Origin: Dermanyssus gallinae | Lineage: Eukaryota; Arthropoda; Arachnida; Mesostigmata; Dermanyssidae | Direction: 5' to 3' | DNA: 64,000 nucleotides | NCBI GenBank assembly: GCA_003439945.1 | Contig: QVRM01005222.1 | Coordinates: forward strand, 151,501 to 215,500 | Part shown: positions 48,483 through 59,713 of the stretch, piece after piece | How the letters are laid out: each line of letters begins with the position of its first letter | Numbering within the stretch: position 1 is the stretch's first letter | The notes under the pieces: model-generated | The model's database searches: none | What the model was told of the DNA's origin: nothing | Seen by the model: the letters and a program-made list of their open reading frames with translations, nothing else | Program-made: the position numbers and the translations under genes

Positions 48483-49916
48483 ATCGAAAGCAGTTTTCAC
48501 TTCGTACCGGTAGCTATGAAAACATTAGGACCCATCAGCAGTGGGGCAGCAAAATTCAGTTCGGAATCGGGCCGGCCAGAAGAATGAAAGCAATGACGGG
48601 GAACCGGCGCGTTGGAGAACATCTGAGACAGCTTCTGTCTCTCTCGCGGTGAGTAGAGGCAATGCCCCTTCTATAATCGGCGCCATGGGATGAGCAGCTA
48701 AGTTCAGCACTAATCAACACTTGCTTGAATTGAGGCGACACGAATAATAATAATAATATTTTTTTTCAAAACAGGGGTTTATTATTATCGATATGTACAT
48801 GTATCACAATTACTAATATATTCATTATATAACATCATTGTTATTGCTCGAGTGTCGCTGACCACTCAACATCATCTTGGCGTTACCTCTCTGAAGTTCC
48901 AGTGACAAACCCTCTATCGGAGGAAACGCGGTCGATCTTGGCTCCGCTGTAGCCTCAAAGAGCTTCTTCCCAAGCTCTTTCTTATCATAATCATTCGTAT
49001 CGTAATAATATAATAATAGTAAGTATATATTATTATTATTATAATTATTTGCTAATCAATCAGCTATTATTATTATTATGATCATCCATTGACCTCCACT
49101 CACATTCGTATGAAACGCGTGTGTTTTTTATTTACCGAGTCGTCGGTGACTGACACCCGACGACGGCTGCCAATTGGCCTAAGACTTCATAGAGCACGAC
49201 GCATTCTGCTGCACAACAACGGACACTAAAGCGAAACAGCGCAAGCAGCATCTACAGTCGGTGCGCTCTAATCAGCACGGTTTAGTGGTTTTTGTGGTCT
49301 GTCGTCGACTTCGCTATACCGCGCTAGTATGTCGATGAATGGCGTTACGGTAACCTCATGATGTATGAAGAGCGAACGCAGGCGGCCGCGGCGGTAGAAA
49401 CTATTGATAGTCGACACAACACCGTTCTCAGTAGGATGCATGTGGATCAGGCAGGCTCTCTCCAGAAACATTTTCATCTCTGCCCATCAAAACGTTCTCT
49501 ACTAACAAATACAACAGATGAGTCAATCCGGACGCAGGAGATAAAGAAGAGAACTGGTTGTTGATATCATCACTGGTCATCACCACAGCGACGCTAACTG
49601 ATGGAGGCAAACGGGAGTGGAGCACACGCGGGGGACAGCGAACTCAACTCAATCTGCTCGATTCGATCTCGACCACCACCTGTAGCGCACAGAAAGTGGC
49701 GATGCCCAGGTCTTCAGGTTCTTAGATTATGCCGGCGAATGCAGACCGGTTGATTACACACTGCACTGTCCTCTCCCCATCTTATCCCCCCTCCTCGCCT
49801 TTTGCTATCCTCTTCCCCTATACACGCACACACGACCGCGAAAATACAGCGAAACCTCGAGTCTCAGTCATCAAAGACTCCTTATCATACTTCAACTTAT
49901 CCAACTCTCATGGAGA

Positions 49917-50071
49917 CTGTTGAAGAAACCCTAGATATCTTAACATGTCCGACTGTCGGTGCAATAAAGATATACCTCAGGTTAACCCGTCCAACCGCCC
50001 GTAGGGGACGGAGGATAGTCTAGAATTAAAAACATCCTCCTCCCTTAAAAAAAAAAGCTTTTTAATTCTAG
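49917..50071 (+). mobile_element. SINE family B, copy 3 (5' truncated)
   Basis: Begins in CTGTTGAAGAAACCCTAGA, inside the family B body, and reaches TCTAGAATTAAAAA plus an A-rich tail. AACTCTCATGGAGA (49903-49916) and AACTCTCATAGAGA (50072-50085) flank it as a 14-bp target-site duplication with one mismatch. Confidence 0.8.
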
Positions 50072-50072
50072 A
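50019..50072. repeat. Perfect 14-bp inverted repeat in the SINE B tail
   Basis: TCTAGAATTAAAAA (50019-50032) and its exact reverse complement (50059-50072) enclose a 26-base loop containing a poly-A run. Confidence 0.85.
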
Positions 50073-50434
50073 ACTCTCATAGAGAAACACCGGCACACAC
50101 TTCGAGTGGCAGCGCGGGCTTTTTCAAATGATCTCCCGTCTGTCTGTCTGCATATAGCTGCTGTCGAACGTTTGCTGTCTGCTACACGTCTGTAGCGCGA
50201 ACTTACTGTTACTTTTTACATCAACTTCGTTTTAGCAGCGTAAACTGACCGATTGCGCAAATACGTACACCTACCAAATCAACGCCAACTATTTGCACAC
50301 AGATCGGGCAGCTGCTACTTTCCAACACAATACGTTACGCATTGCTTTTGAAAAACAAGCTTAGTTGTAGCATGCAGGTAGTCTGTACAAGCAGATCGGG
50401 GAAAGGGCACCACGATAGACACAGATAAACAAAC

Positions 50435-50605
50435 CCCTTCTAAAACAAATAACCTTCCCTCTCAAACAAAAACAAACATCCCGCCCAAAACAAACGTATT
50501 ACTCTCAAAATAAACACATCCCTCTCCGAACAAAGCACATCCCGCTCAAAACCAAACACATCCCCCCCCCCCCAAAAATAAACCAACATCCCTTTCAAAG
50601 CAAAA
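50435..50605. repeat. Degenerate C-rich minisatellite
   Basis: Five to six irregular units of about 25-30 bp with a core like CATCCC-CTCAAAACAAAC, including a C12 run near 50562-50573. Confidence 0.7.
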
Positions 50606-51639
50606 CAGGGGAGAGGGCGCGAACAACCAATGGAGATCGACCGGTCACAACATGGCGGCCCGCACGACAGCTGTTAGGTTTGCCTCCTCTGCTATTCCAC
50701 TATTAATGGTGCGGCTGCTGCAGAATTGACAGCTGCTCGGTGCTCTTTTTCTCGTCGTTGTTGTTGTCACTGTCAACTATCTATCTAAGTAACCAAGTCT
50801 AACTACCACCTCTTTGTCGCTTAGTTACTGTGCTTAGCTACTGAATGAGTGCAGCAGCAGCAGTGTGTGCGTGTGGGTGTGAACGGTGTGAACGGTGTGA
50901 ACAGTGCAAGAAGAAACACACGAATGCCATTGTCTACAGGCACAGCGCGGTGCCTGCAACAACAACAACAACTGCAGCAACAACAACAACGACGTCGACG
51001 ACAACAACATCGACAACAATTATTGATTGCGTGCCGCTGTTGCTCTGATTGTCACAACAACAAGAACAACAACGACAACAGCAGCAGTAGGAGGAGGAAC
51101 AAAGACAGCAACAACAACAACAACAGAAGATATAGAGGATCTAGGATCATTATTGCAGATTCAGAGAATCTAGGCAATCAGTGGTCTCCGCAACGGCAGC
51201 AGCATCCGCTGGGGTAAGGCAGGATCGATGAACAGGTGACATTTGTGTTACTACTAGAAGTAACTGTTGTCGTTGGCAAGAATCAGAACACATACACACA
51301 CCGGAGAAAGAGGAGAGACACGATCTATCGTGGCAATGTGAAGTAATAGTTTTCGGTCTACAGGTGGTAATAGTAGTCGTAGTAGTAGTAGTAGTAGTAA
51401 CAGTATTAGTCACAGTTAATAGTGGTGGTTATTGTGTTGTTGTTGGCCGTACGGATAACGGCTGAAGGCTGTGCGCGAGTAGGTGTGTGGTTGTCAACCA
51501 GATAACACGATAGTGACAGATCACATATGACGCACGATAAACGAATAAGACGACCAGAGAGAAGAAACGAGAAGAAAAACGACGACGACGACAACAACAA
51601 CAACAACAGCAGCAACAACAACGAGAACCACAATAGCAA

Positions 51640-51823
51640 GTAAAGTTTTCGGGCTGACCCTCAGCCAAGATTTAACGTCCACGGAACTGTTTTTCACATT
51701 GCTTCATAGACGGACCCCCATAAATACAAATGTGCAACGGTGTGGCTCGAACCCGCGCACCTATGTGTCTCCTCCGGTTGCGAGGCGCAGACTTAAGCCA
51801 CCACGCCACCGGGCTCGACGAGC
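51640..51823 (-). mobile_element. SINE family A, copy 6 (full length)
   Basis: A complete 184-bp copy in reverse orientation. Box B appears as GGCTCGAACCCGC and the tail as GTAAAGTTTTCGGGCTGACC on the plus strand. Perfect 13-bp target-site duplications, ACCACAATAGCAA, lie at 51627-51639 and 51824-51836. This copy gives the cleanest boundaries of the family. Confidence 0.9.
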
Positions 51824-51899
51824 ACCACAATAGCAACAACATCAAAACGAAGCAGCAAGATAGATAATCATGCAAGCGGGAATATCTCTATAAGAATTT

Positions 51900-52784
51900 G
51901 ATTTGTAAACTGTTGTTTACAAAGCAAAACTCTTTGCCGCAGCTGCTGTTCCTGCTTCTACTGGCTATCGATATATGTACTCGAAACCGAAGTCGTTCGA
52001 GTACTGCAACGAAAAATATTGAATTGAAATTTCTCAACGCTCCGCCGCCCTGCTGCTCTCGGGTGGTTAGTGGACGTAACTCGAAGTCGAGATTGATCTG
52101 TTGCGGTGTCTGTCAGTGTTGCCGCAGGCTTCTTTGCATGCAGGCATTGATTGGTGCTGCTGGTGCGTATGTGTGATTATGATGGCAGCAGCTCGAATAG
52201 TTTGCGACAAAAGCGATGACAGCCGAGAAGGCAATGAAGAGGACGCCCAGGAGGAAAACCAGCCCTGGGACGACGGTGACTGACTTATCGACGCCGAAAA
52301 GCGTCACGGACATGACGACTCGAAGAAACAGCGTGACAGCGAAGGCAGCTAACAAAGAAAGAAAGACGCAAAGGTGGGCGCCCACCATGGAGTTGATGGG
52401 GTTGATTTAGGACAACTCTTCTTCTGGCGTTAATCCAGCCTTGTCGTTACTGTAGTTGCCGCTGCTGTTGCTTCTGCTGCTGCTGCTAGATCTGTTCTTA
52501 CGAGTTGCGCCGGTTCTGCGCTGGCTGACAAGTGACTGAATTTGATAGTCTATTCGTCGGAAAAAATACAAGCGGCGGCAAATATCGATCGAGCAGATGA
52601 AGAGCTATGAGACCGATCGATGGTGATGCTGAGATCGATCATGTTCATGGTGGTGATGAGGGTGAATGCGAGACTGATGTGAGACGATGCGTGAGTTATG
52701 CTCATGATGATTGCTCGGTGTGAGTGAATTCAAAAGTATCAATTTAATAGCCCGTAGTATCAGTAGTAGTGGTAGTAATGTCAT
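51900..52784. other. Intergenic DNA around the 91-residue frame
   Basis: Apart from the weak membrane-protein candidate, nothing recognised. A GATCGAT/CATGATG-type imperfect repeat lies at 52605-52710. Confidence 0.45.
52113..52388 (-). CDS. Hypothetical 91-residue membrane protein (weak candidate)
   Basis: A minus-strand frame with two long hydrophobic segments, residues about 3-26 (GAHLCVFLSLLAAFAVTLFL) and about 39-66 (VVPGLVFLLGVLFIAFSAVI). A Cys/His-containing tail, CCHHNHTYAPAAP, follows. The surrounding sequence is less repetitive than its neighbourhood. I do not recognise the family, see no clear splice sites, and the codon composition could arise by chance. It could be a short real gene, a single exon, or noise. 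Confidence 0.25.
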   Translation of the reverse strand: MVGAHLCVFLSLLAAFAVTLFLRVVMSVTLFGVDKSVTVVPGLVFLLGVLFIAFSAVIAFVANYSSCCHHNHTYAPAAPINACMQRSLRQH

Positions 52785-52983
52785 TGAGCCCGGTGGCATG
52801 GTGCATTCGTGTGCGCATTGAGACCGGAGGAGACACACCGGAGGTGCATAGCTGCGATTCCCACCGTCCGTTGCACATTTGCAGTTATGGGGTCCGTCTG
52901 ATGAAGCAATGCGAAAGCGATTCCGTGGACGGTAAATGTTGGCTGAGGGTCAGTCAACGTTTAATGCCCCCGGTTTGAAAAGT
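52785..52983 (+). mobile_element. SINE family A, copy 7 (diverged)
   Basis: GAGCCCGGTGGCATGGTGCA start, degenerate box B (GCTGCGATTCCCACC), then GGGGTCCGTCTGATGAAGCA and GGCTGAGGGTCAGTC. The most diverged copy, flanked by GTA/TAG repeats. Confidence 0.8.
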
Positions 52984-53400
52984 TTAGTAGTAGTGCAGAT
53001 CAGAAAGTATTTTGTTTAGTAGTAGTAGTAATATCAGCTATTAGCAGTACCATTCCTCACGTTCAGTGCCCGCCCCCCGAACGGCCCGCGGGAGCCCAAG
53101 TCAGCCGAGGTGGCGCAAAATAGGCAAAGCGGTGTCAAGACTGGATTGGAGGAACTCCCGTCCGATTTCTGTCTCCTCACTCCCCGTCACATTGGTCTCT
53201 CCAGATGGCTGACTCCAGCAGCACTGAGCCTGAGTGGACGGCGCAGATCTGAGGTGACGGAGCAAGGCCACCCCCAATAGACTGCTCCGTTGTCGTGTGC
53301 GTTGCAAGCGTGACCTTTACGACGCCGCTGCATGCGCGCCGGGCTTGAATTGCGTGCGTTAATTGTTCGCGTGCAAGCGTTTTTCTTTTTGGATATTTTC

Positions 53401-53447
<47 letters not shown>

Positions 53448-54087
53448 TATATAAATAATATAATAATAAATATATATAAATCTTTGTTTTGTTACCAGGT
53501 GACTGCGTTGGTTCGAGTGATGGTGATTATCATCATATTCATCACAACAGCCAGCTGTTTTGCTCGGCTTATTGGCACCGCGTGAGCGCTCGGTTAGCCG
53601 CTCAGCCGACAACAACATCAATAAAACCAACGAGGACATCAACAGCAATAACGGCATCAACTACGACGACGACGACAACAACAACAACAACAACAACAAT
53701 TATGCCAATATAATTTTACCACTTCGAGTGTCAAGGAACGAACGTAACAGAAATCAAACCCCACGCGACAGCATCGATGCGAGCCTACAGGCAAGGCCCC
53801 GAGTCTGACGAAGCGGGACTTGTCGTCGCAAGGGACGGCGTCTGGCCGTCTCGATCATCTTCCGGTAGAAACGTGGCAACGTCCGCTTCGATATTGGCTA
53901 TTGACGACCGTGTTTTAATGACACTGTCTGCGCGTCCACCTCTTGAAGCGTCTTCGTTGAGTTTACCATCGTCATCGTCGTCTTCGTCGAGTTTACCATC
54001 ATCATCCTCATCCTCATCATCGTCGTCGTCGTCGTCGCTTGCTATAATATCGCAAAAGCAGCGGCTGATCGCCCACCGCCGCCTGCC
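52984..54087. other. 5' flank of the SNX19-like gene
   Basis: Contains CAA/GAC repeats (53655-53700) and a TCA/TCG repeat (53955-54040) just before the start codon. The promoter and 5' untranslated region should lie here. No TATA box was recognised. Confidence 0.5.
53405..53475. repeat. (TA)n microsatellite with AAT-rich extension
   Basis: A TA run of about 38 bp followed by TAAATAATATAATAATAAAT. Confidence 0.9.
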
Positions 54088-54483
54088 ATGGAGATACTGG
54101 CCTGCCTAGTGCCCCTGTACGCGATGCACCGCCTCGTGCCGATCGCGTGCGCAACGTGCGTTGGCCTCGCATGCTACGTGCTGGCACGCCAGGCTATCAC
54201 GCGTCGCCAGTCGCCGATACTGGGGGCGCCCTCGACGCCATCGTTCGCCGTACGTCTTACGCGTATCATTGCCTGGCTTGTGGGCGCTGCCCGAGCGGGC
54301 ACAGAACGTAGTGGTGGTGGTGGTGGAGCCAATCAGGGTCCGGCGAGAGTCCCTGTCGATAGTGAGTCTGTTGCCGCCGCCGCTGCCGCGAAGCTCGCCG
54401 ACCAACAACTATGCCCCGTGGCTGCGATATACCATAACGCCGAACCACGCACGTTGCTGCTCACGCCGGAACTCCATTCGGAA
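54088..54483 (+). CDS. SNX19: SNX19-like exon 1 (membrane anchor)
   Basis: Starts at an ATG in a good context (GCCTGCCATGG) and encodes MEILACLVPLYAMHRLVPIA, a hydrophobic first segment. A second apolar stretch follows (TRIIAWLVGAA). It ends at GAA|GTAAGT, phase 0. A run of Gly and of Ala comes from trinucleotide repeats. Confidence 0.88.
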
Positions 54484-55540
54484 GTAAGTGAGGGCATGCA
54501 GACACACGCAAACACAAAATTGTCTATTCATATATATAGCAGCGAAATTATATAAATCACTGCCATGCTTGTATATATATATTTTTTTGTACCATCTATG
54601 CACACCTCAGGGATAAAACTTCGCACCCAATGGTCGATCGAAGCTCTTCGTAATACTCTTTTGCTCGTAATCCTCACTGGAAGTTGCACAAAATAACTAT
54701 ACACAACCTAATGTTTGCTACGGCGCTTGTGCCACCGACATGTGTTCACCATTTTCTCACACCGTCGCTCGTGAGAAAATCGACTCGAATTTTCGATTTA
54801 AGTATTAAGGAAACTCTCTGGGGGAGGCTGGATTTTAACTAAATGCAAAAATAAAGTTATTTTTTACCCCAGTCTGCAGAGCTTTGTACATAAGACATAA
54901 GAGTCTGTTATGAACATTATTTATCTATATCTGTTGAACGTTTTTTTAAGTAAGCGGTATTTGTTTGCTGTCGTTAACCTATTAGATTGTGATCTATCAT
55001 TATCGGATTGTAATTTCTAACAAGGATTCATTGCATTACTGCTCTTTCTGTTACTGCCATTGACTCGGATAGGTGGCCAGCGTCGTAGATAGCATTCTTC
55101 AGAGTTTCATCTTGCCGTGGTTTTCGCCGCTGTCAGCCTCGCAAGAGTTTCCCAACCATGTCGAGGGCATCCTCGAGGATACGCTGCTCGAGCTGTCACA
55201 TAAGTTGGCCCTCATTCATCCTGCTCGAGCTCTACAGGTGAGGTTGCCGACTTTGTTTGGTTTGGATTACGCAGCGTGACTGTATTTTTATACTGTTTTG
55301 CTCGTGGATTGCTTCAATGTATATATATATATATATATGTAAGTTAAGCACGTGTATGCGGTACTACGGCGTCTGTACCAAATATGTTTGTAATTTGACT
55401 ACTGTCTCTTTTTCTGATAGTTTCATCAGTATATCAAATGTGCGATTATAATGTCTTGAAGCCGTTTTAGTTCTAGTTATTATGCTTTACGAATTTCGTC
55501 ATCATTACAATACAAAACGTGAGGGGATATTAATACAACT

Positions 55541-55594
<54 letters not shown>

Positions 55595-56250
55595 TAATGT
55601 TTTAACGTAACTGCTTATGCTCCTAAATAGTCAATCATATTAAAGTTTTTTTAAAGGTTTTTATCTCACAGACCATGCTTTATCCAGTGCGATAAATTAT
55701 TAGCAGCACAATTGCACTAATTGATCGTTGTTGTTTACTCTTATAACGATTTCGTCCGCTGGCATGTTGTTGTTGTGTTGTTGGACGATGGATGTGGTTG
55801 CAGGTGTGCATCGAAACTGCGTGCTGCCACCTGCAGCAGCTTCCCCGTTGTCGGCAGTCGTCCGAGTCGGTCAGCGCTGACCACCCGGCAGCGGCTGACC
55901 GCCGAAGCGAATGGCTCTACCTCGAGAGTCTGGCGACGGTTGCGCTGCGACTCGTCGAGCCCGGCGACGTTCTCACGGCAAAGGCCACCCATCTGCTGGT
56001 GTGTGTTGTGGTTGCATGCAGGCTTGAGAGCTATGAGAACTTTTTGGGCGTAGACTAGACTCTTCCCGAAGAGATCAACAAGAGTCAGATTGTGGTTAAT
56101 TGTGTGGTTTTCCGATTTTCGTATCTGGGGATTTTAAATTACCTGTAGCAGGAAGCTGCAGCGACAATGCTGCGAAGCTATCACTACTTATATACGAGTA
56201 TTTGATTGGAAGGTTGTACTGATCGGCAGCTACTGCCTTTAATTTCTGCC

Positions 56251-56301
<51 letters not shown>

Positions 56302-58946
56302 TGTGTACACACGTCTACATACCTCTGTAGGGTGATCATTTATTATTGAATGTTATGATTACAGGGAAATGTGAATAACTAACACTACCTCTGTTGTAAT
56401 GTGGTCGCTCAATGTAGGTGGTGCATCTGATCTGCAGCGACTTGCTTCTTCCTATTGTCGATCTCCTATCGAGGCCGGACATGATATACTACGCCATTGT
56501 GGAACTGTGTGCAACGTCGACGGGTTCCGAGCATACTCCGAGCCCAAACAGCACCAGCAGCGACGTCCTTACGACCACTTACATGAACCACGCCGACCAC
56601 CACGACGACCACGACGACGACGACGACGCACGGGCCGCTTGGGGGGGTGCTGGAGATGAGAGTGGCGCTGTCGCTGCTGCGATGGCAGTTAATTCATCGT
56701 TTAGTGCAGGCCAGTTGCAAGAAAATGCAAGGGGTGACATGGATCCTGATGACGACCATGGCAGCGCCCGTGGCGGCGCCGGCGGCGATATTATGTCCGA
56801 GTTGGCCCGCTTGACGACACTCTTGAAGAGCTCACCTTCTGCCGCCAACAATGGGACAGCTGACTGTGGCTCAGCCTCGGAAGCCGTCGCTGCTAGCTGC
56901 TCAGAGGCTGCGACCTCTCAGGTGCGGCATGGTGCAACCATACCGTCCAGCATCAGCATCAACAACAATAACAACATAAACCACAGCAACAGGGTGAGCC
57001 ACCATGTACGCCAGTTGCTGTCGCCTTCCAGTGCGGCGACGATGAGAACCCCTGCGACTGGAACAACGGCGTCAGCAGTAGCGGCTTCAGCTGCCGCTGC
57101 CGAGGACCGAGGCCCGGACCACCTTCACTATGACCACAATCACCATCATCATCACCATCAGCGTCATCGGGGTTCCACTAATAGCAGTCCATATCGTGCA
57201 CGGCCTTCGATTGTCGCCATCGACCGGGCAGTCGAAGCCGATCACTTTACCACCGACGGGATGTCGTTGCATAAGGTACGCTATATAAACATCTGTAAGG
57301 CGCGTTCAAACTGTTTAAAATTTGAATGTGCCGCTTTGAGACAACGTAGCGAGGAAACATCTAGGAAAGCGAATGGAGTGTCTGGCGGGACCGTACGCGT
57401 GACGTAAGAGAGAAGTGCAGACAGTTGTGTGTCCCTTATTGTTTTCAGAGGCAAAGCGGGACAGCAATGGAAGCTTCTTCTCCCCCCTAAAAAGCTGGCA
57501 TGTTGATGCTCACAGTTTTTTTCGGCCTCCGAGGTCCGATATGCATCGAATTTCTTGAGCACGGAATGCAATTATATTACATAAAAAATCTAGTCTAGAA
57601 AACTCGTTAACATTTACGGCCCTCGTTCGATTGGAAAAGTGATTATCTTATCGAGTTGTACCAGACCCCATAGCTTGGCACCCTAATTCTGGAACACCCT
57701 GTTTACAAGAGGCGTAGCTATGCGGAGAGAAATAAAGGCTGGGATATGCATATTATATAGATATATATGAGCTAATGAAGACGGAGCGAGGCGAGGAAAG
57801 GAAGATTACTATATGTAAGTGAAAATATATATATATATATCGAGGCGTAGAATGACCGGAAGAAAAAGAGAAAATACATTGTTAGGACGCAAAGTAAACA
57901 TTCGAATGGACGCAAGGTTGTAATTCATATCATCTTCATCCTTCATACAGGTTCATATTACGAAGACGGAGTCGCGAAGCGAGCATGGCAAGGGCGTCTA
58001 TACGGTGTACTGCATCGAGTACCAACCGCACGCGGGTGGCCAACTGTACTACGCGAAGCGACGTTTCAACGAGTTTCTCAACCTACAGACGGCGCTTAGC
58101 AAGCTGAGCAAGGTCGAGTCGCGGCTGCGAGGAATCAAAGGGCCCTCGCGATGGCTGGCCAATCCATTCATCAACGACAAGAAGAACGTCACTAATCGGC
58201 GAATGTACCTCCAGAACTACTTGATACAGGTACGTGCGCGCGTTTGACAGTGTACTTTGCTGCTGCTGCTGTCAGGTCCGATGCCCCTTCACAAGAGTTA
58301 GTAGTGACGCCAGCTACGACGTGGAAAAGACGACTTAAAATCGCCAAGTGTACTACTGCTACTACTTCGATTACTATTCTATTAAAATGATCAGATTCAG
58401 ATAACCTTACTTAGTGCTGCAGCCAGACAATCCACTTGTTCATATGCACACTCAAGTGTTGTATCTTCCGCATCGTGGTCAACTGTGTGCTGATCAAGAT
58501 GTCGCTTTTTTGTTTGGAATTCATTGTATTCCGCGGGCGCCATTTCAACTGTTGATTGCATAATCATATTAATTGGCGTCGCGCGAGTTCAGCAAAATGT
58601 TTACTACCGGAAAACTTAATATGCATTTTAAACCAGCAGCATGTGGTTATACTGACATATGATATATCACAATACGTCCTAAAGTGATGATAAATTGTGG
58701 ATTTCTTCACCACGCAGAAATGCGTGCCGCGTCAATTAACGTTGCTGAGACCGATGTCCAGGAATTGCAAAAGGGGTAGATGTCTAGCTTGTGGATCTCG
58801 CAATACGTGCTTTTCATCCTACAATCCTAGTACTTTTTTAATCTTGCTAAAACTGTGCTTTCGCACTGTATAACCGTGATGGGCTGATAATTAGGGGGTA
58901 ATGAGATAGTGTGGACGTAGTAGCATTGTTTCGTGTAGATTCGTTT

Positions 58947-58997
<51 letters not shown>

Positions 58998-59676
58998 CGT
59001 GGCAAACTAAGAGTTCTCTTTGTGAAGAAAGTGTACGCCTTTTCCAGACGTAAAATATTATATTCTGACAACTTTTTCAAATATATTGCTTTCCGAAAAT
59101 TTTATTTGCATTTTGTGATTCAGAGATGTGAATCCTATCGAATAGAATGCGTGACGTATCATATTAGTATAGCGGCGCAATAACGCGCACTTCGTTCTTC
59201 GACACTTGTCTGTGTACCTTGACTCTAATCTTTCGGTCTGGAATTCCAGCTATCGTGCATCGCCGAAGTTGTGGGTACAATCCAGTTCCAGCTGTTTATG
59301 GGCGTTGTGGGTAACCCGGACAACTACTTCACCGGCGGCCCTACGGCAGCTGGCTATAATCCTCTTCGAATCGACCGCATGCTCGCCGAAGGCGTTCGAG
59401 GTGCCCTTGACCTCATCAAGACCGCCCTGCCGGGCGACATATCGCCAAGCAGAGACAGTGGTGACGCGCCGTTGCTGGCTGGTGGTGCCAGCGGAACCAG
59501 CAGTAGCAACAACGCCCTCCCGGCTGGTCGTCAACACCAGCAGCCGCGCCACCTGTGGACGTCGAACAACAGCTACGTTGAGCTGAAGTACGACCAAGAT
59601 TTTAGCGGGCGACGCCTACGGCAGGCAGTTTTCAACTACATCGATAGGTAGGTGGGCGTACACCGTGAACGGTATT

Positions 59677-59713
<37 letters not shown>

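Larger units (their letters stand above)
41349..51626. other. Trinucleotide-repeat-rich intergenic domain
   Basis: About 10 kb with no recognised gene. It is dominated by CAA/CAG, TAG/TAC and GAC/GTC repeats: 41657-41762, 42180-42350, 44370-44410, 44572-44655, 45180-45375, 45640-45810, 46490-46575, 46743-47215, 47555-47600, 47840-47880, 50955-51128 and 51360-51400. A GC-richer, less repetitive island at 42470-43330 has no identifiable ORF. The many long open frames here are repeat translations. Confidence 0.6.
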
